Shown here: one piece after another, positions 13,168 through 14,606 of the stretch
Layout of the letters: the number at the start of each line of letters is the position of its first letter
Numbering within the stretch: the first letter of the stretch is position 1
Assembly (NCBI GenBank): GCA_027074515.1
Contig: JALTCQ010000136.1
Location: 1-14,606, forward strand
Source: Microcaldota archaeon
GTDB taxonomy: Archaea; Iainarchaeota; Iainarchaeia; JAADDC01
Direction of reading: 5' to 3'
DNA length: 14,606 nucleotides
Made by a program: the position numbers and the translations under genes
Notes under the pieces: generated by a model
What the model was told of the DNA's origin: nothing
Database searches by the model: none
What the model saw: only the letters and a program-made list of their open reading frames with translations

Positions 13168-14606
13168 CGGTGCTGTTCCTTCTGCCCTTTGCGCTGGGGG
13201 GCTACTGCGGCGTGCACGAAATTCCCCCAGACCAGTACAATCGCTTTGTGCTTGCCACGCACAGCGTTCAGGGCGCTACGGAGTTTAACAGCATGCGCTC
13301 CCTCAAGCCCGCCGACGTGTCTAAGATAGACGTGAACGACCTTGTTATAGCTTCTCCCGACCGTAAGAACTACTACGTAAGCGAGTTTAATGGCTATGCC
13401 GCTGATCCGAAGTCTGTGCCCTTTTTGAACCGTGTTAGCTCAAAGGGTGCCCCATTTCTTCTTGCAGGGGTAGTTTCCTCGGACCTCCGCGTGGCGAAGG
13501 ATCTCCCCAACGGTCCAGGATACGGTGTGCAGCTACACGTGCACTACGGCGGCAGGACAGAGACGTCCCTCTGGAGAACGGGCAGCTCCTACTCGGCAGG
13601 GCTTTCCAGCATTACCAACATGTTCTCCATGCTGCTAGGCACGAAGCAGCGGCTTCACAACGCCCCCCGCATCAAGAACGTTCTTCGCGCGGAGGACTTT
13701 AACGTCACTCTCGTCTGCGCATCCAACATTTGCAACCAAATTGTTTATTCTTTGTTTTCAAAGTATCTGAATATCGGTGCAAGCGCGGAGATGTTTACGG
13801 AGTGGGGTGGAACCGCGGTTTGGAACAAGGTTTTGCCATCAAGCTTCAAGAGCAGCATCCGTGGGCTGGGTGTTTCCATAAAGCGAGCCGAGCCCGTTGC
13901 CAAGTTTATTGAGAAGTACAACAAGCTGGCGGAGAAGATCCCCGGGATGCGCAAGATCAAGACGTTTAACGACGAGCTCTTTGAGGACCTTGCTGCCCAG
14001 CCGGAGGAGATCCAGGAGGCGTATCGTAACTGTGTGATTAAGGGCAGCGGTTGTGACAAGATACTGAACCCCGAGGTTCTCTCTAAACTCACGCCCAGGG
14101 AACAGGCCTGCCTTGCCCGCGCCCTCAGCGTTTCGTCCGCAGCCCTTGATGATCTCGCCGAGCGTATCAAGACGAATCCACAGCTCAGGGCATCTGTAGA
14201 TGATCTGTTCCGTGCTTCTGACAGGCTTGCTAATCAGCTCAAGGACGAACAAACCCGTGCAGCATTTGCATCTCTCCTTCAGGATCCAACAGTGATTGAA
14301 CAGCTGAAGAACGCGAAGAGTGCAGACGATCTTGCAGAAGCGCTCACAAAGGACATCAAGCGTGAGATACAAGGCGTAAAGAGTAAGCTTCCAGAGACCA
14401 AGAATGAGCAGTCAGTGCAGCAGCTCCAAAAAACCCTTGAGCAGCTCCAAGCGGAGCAGAGTGTCATATCTACAATATCTAAAAGCCTCTATGGTTTGCG
14501 CAGTGCAGTGGCTAATTTGAAGAGCGCCGACGATGGTGCTGTGCAGCTCCTGGCGAAGCAGCTGGACGGTTTGGGGGTACCCGGCGTAGAGAAGCTCTTT
14601 AGCGAC
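13137..14606 (+). CDS. Large secreted helix-rich protein (3' end beyond window)
   Basis: The frame is open from the ATG at 13137 to the right edge (490 codons, no stop). The N-terminus is a typical Sec signal peptide: Arg5, hydrophobic core VVWLLAVLFLLPFALG, and likely cleavage near residues 21-22. The first 220 or so mature residues look mixed alpha/beta, with Cys24, Cys194 and Cys199. From about 225 onward the sequence is helix-rich, with Gln/Glu/Leu heptad-like stretches (for example around QSVQQLQKTLEQLQAEQ), suggesting an extracellular coiled-coil or helical rod. The start overlaps the upstream membrane-protein gene, and GGTGGTG about six bases before the ATG can serve as ribosome site. 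It is probably a surface or secreted structural protein and a further candidate for archaeosortase processing. No family is recognised, and the C-terminus is missing. Confidence 0.82.
   Translation, partial: MESGRVVWLLAVLFLLPFALGGYCGVHEIPPDQYNRFVLATHSVQGATEFNSMRSLKPADVSKIDVNDLVIASPDRKNYYVSEFNGYAADPKSVPFLNRVSSKGAPFLLAGVVSSDLRVAKDLPNGPGYGVQLHVHYGGRTETSLWRTGSSYSAGLSSITNMFSMLLGTKQRLHNAPRIKNVLRAEDFNVTLVCASNICNQIVYSLFSKYLNIGASAEMFTEWGGTAVWNKVLPSSFKSSIRGLGVSIKRAEPVAKFIEKYNKLAEKIPGMRKIKTFNDELFEDLAAQPEEIQEAYRNCVIKGSGCDKILNPEVLSKLTPREQACLARALSVSSAALDDLAERIKTNPQLRASVDDLFRASDRLANQLKDEQTRAAFASLLQDPTVIEQLKNAKSADDLAEALTKDIKREIQGVKSKLPETKNEQSVQQLQKTLEQLQAEQSVISTISKSLYGLRSAVANLKSADDGAVQLLAKQLDGLGVPGVEKLFSD

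Noticed and set aside
13137..13210. Lipoprotein signal in the secreted protein (Cys24)
   Set aside because: The residues before Cys24 are G-G-Y, which do not fit the usual lipobox with a small residue directly before Cys.
13745..14372. Two minus-strand frames of 141 and 177 codons near the right end
   Set aside because: They oppose a plus-strand frame that is open for 490 codons, begins with a clear signal peptide and is linked to the upstream gene. The minus frames have no promoter or motif.

Overview
The window looks archaeal. Genes start on ATG or GTG. Six separate starts have an A/T-rich TATA-like box centred about 24-28 bases upstream, which is the geometry of archaeal leaderless transcripts, while several internal genes use GGAGGTGA-type ribosome sites and overlapping starts. 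Base composition is moderate (roughly 50-55% GC by eye). The gene set is a type IV pilus-like secretion ATPase, a two-domain TadC/FlaJ-like membrane platform, class III prepilin-like proteins with a short [K/R/E]RG leader, and an archaeosortase. Together these suggest a euryarchaeal or DPANN-type archaeon (Micrarchaeota/Diapherotrites-like). That placement is inference, because no marker gene is present.

Layout. Bases 1-2808 (minus strand) hold a short archaeosortase-family protease/transpeptidase (2389-2808). Just downstream is a large open-ended surface protein (1-2381, continuing past the left edge) with a cytoplasmic tandem repeat, one membrane helix, Ig/carboxypeptidase-regulatory-like beta domains and a 24-residue repeat stalk. 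Bases 2843-10502 (plus strand) form a pilus/secretion cluster: ATPase, platform protein, then seven small single-helix proteins, most of them pilin-like and cysteine-rich. Extra promoters inside the cluster divide it into three probable transcription units. Bases 10527-12668 (minus) encode a 713-residue membrane-anchored protein with a very long Lys/Glu-rich tail and an acidic C-terminus. Bases 12700-14606 (plus) hold a four-helix membrane protein overlapping a large secreted, helix-rich protein that runs off the right edge.

Working model. The ATPase and platform would assemble the pilin-like proteins into a cell-surface filament or pseudopilus stabilised by disulfides. The archaeosortase, divergently transcribed from the ATPase across 34 bases, would process or anchor the adjacent giant surface protein. 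The charged protein and the right-hand pair could form accessory or adhesive parts, but nothing in the sequence proves that link. No prepilin peptidase, RNA gene, CRISPR array or mobile element was seen. There is no stretch longer than 300 bases without a gene.
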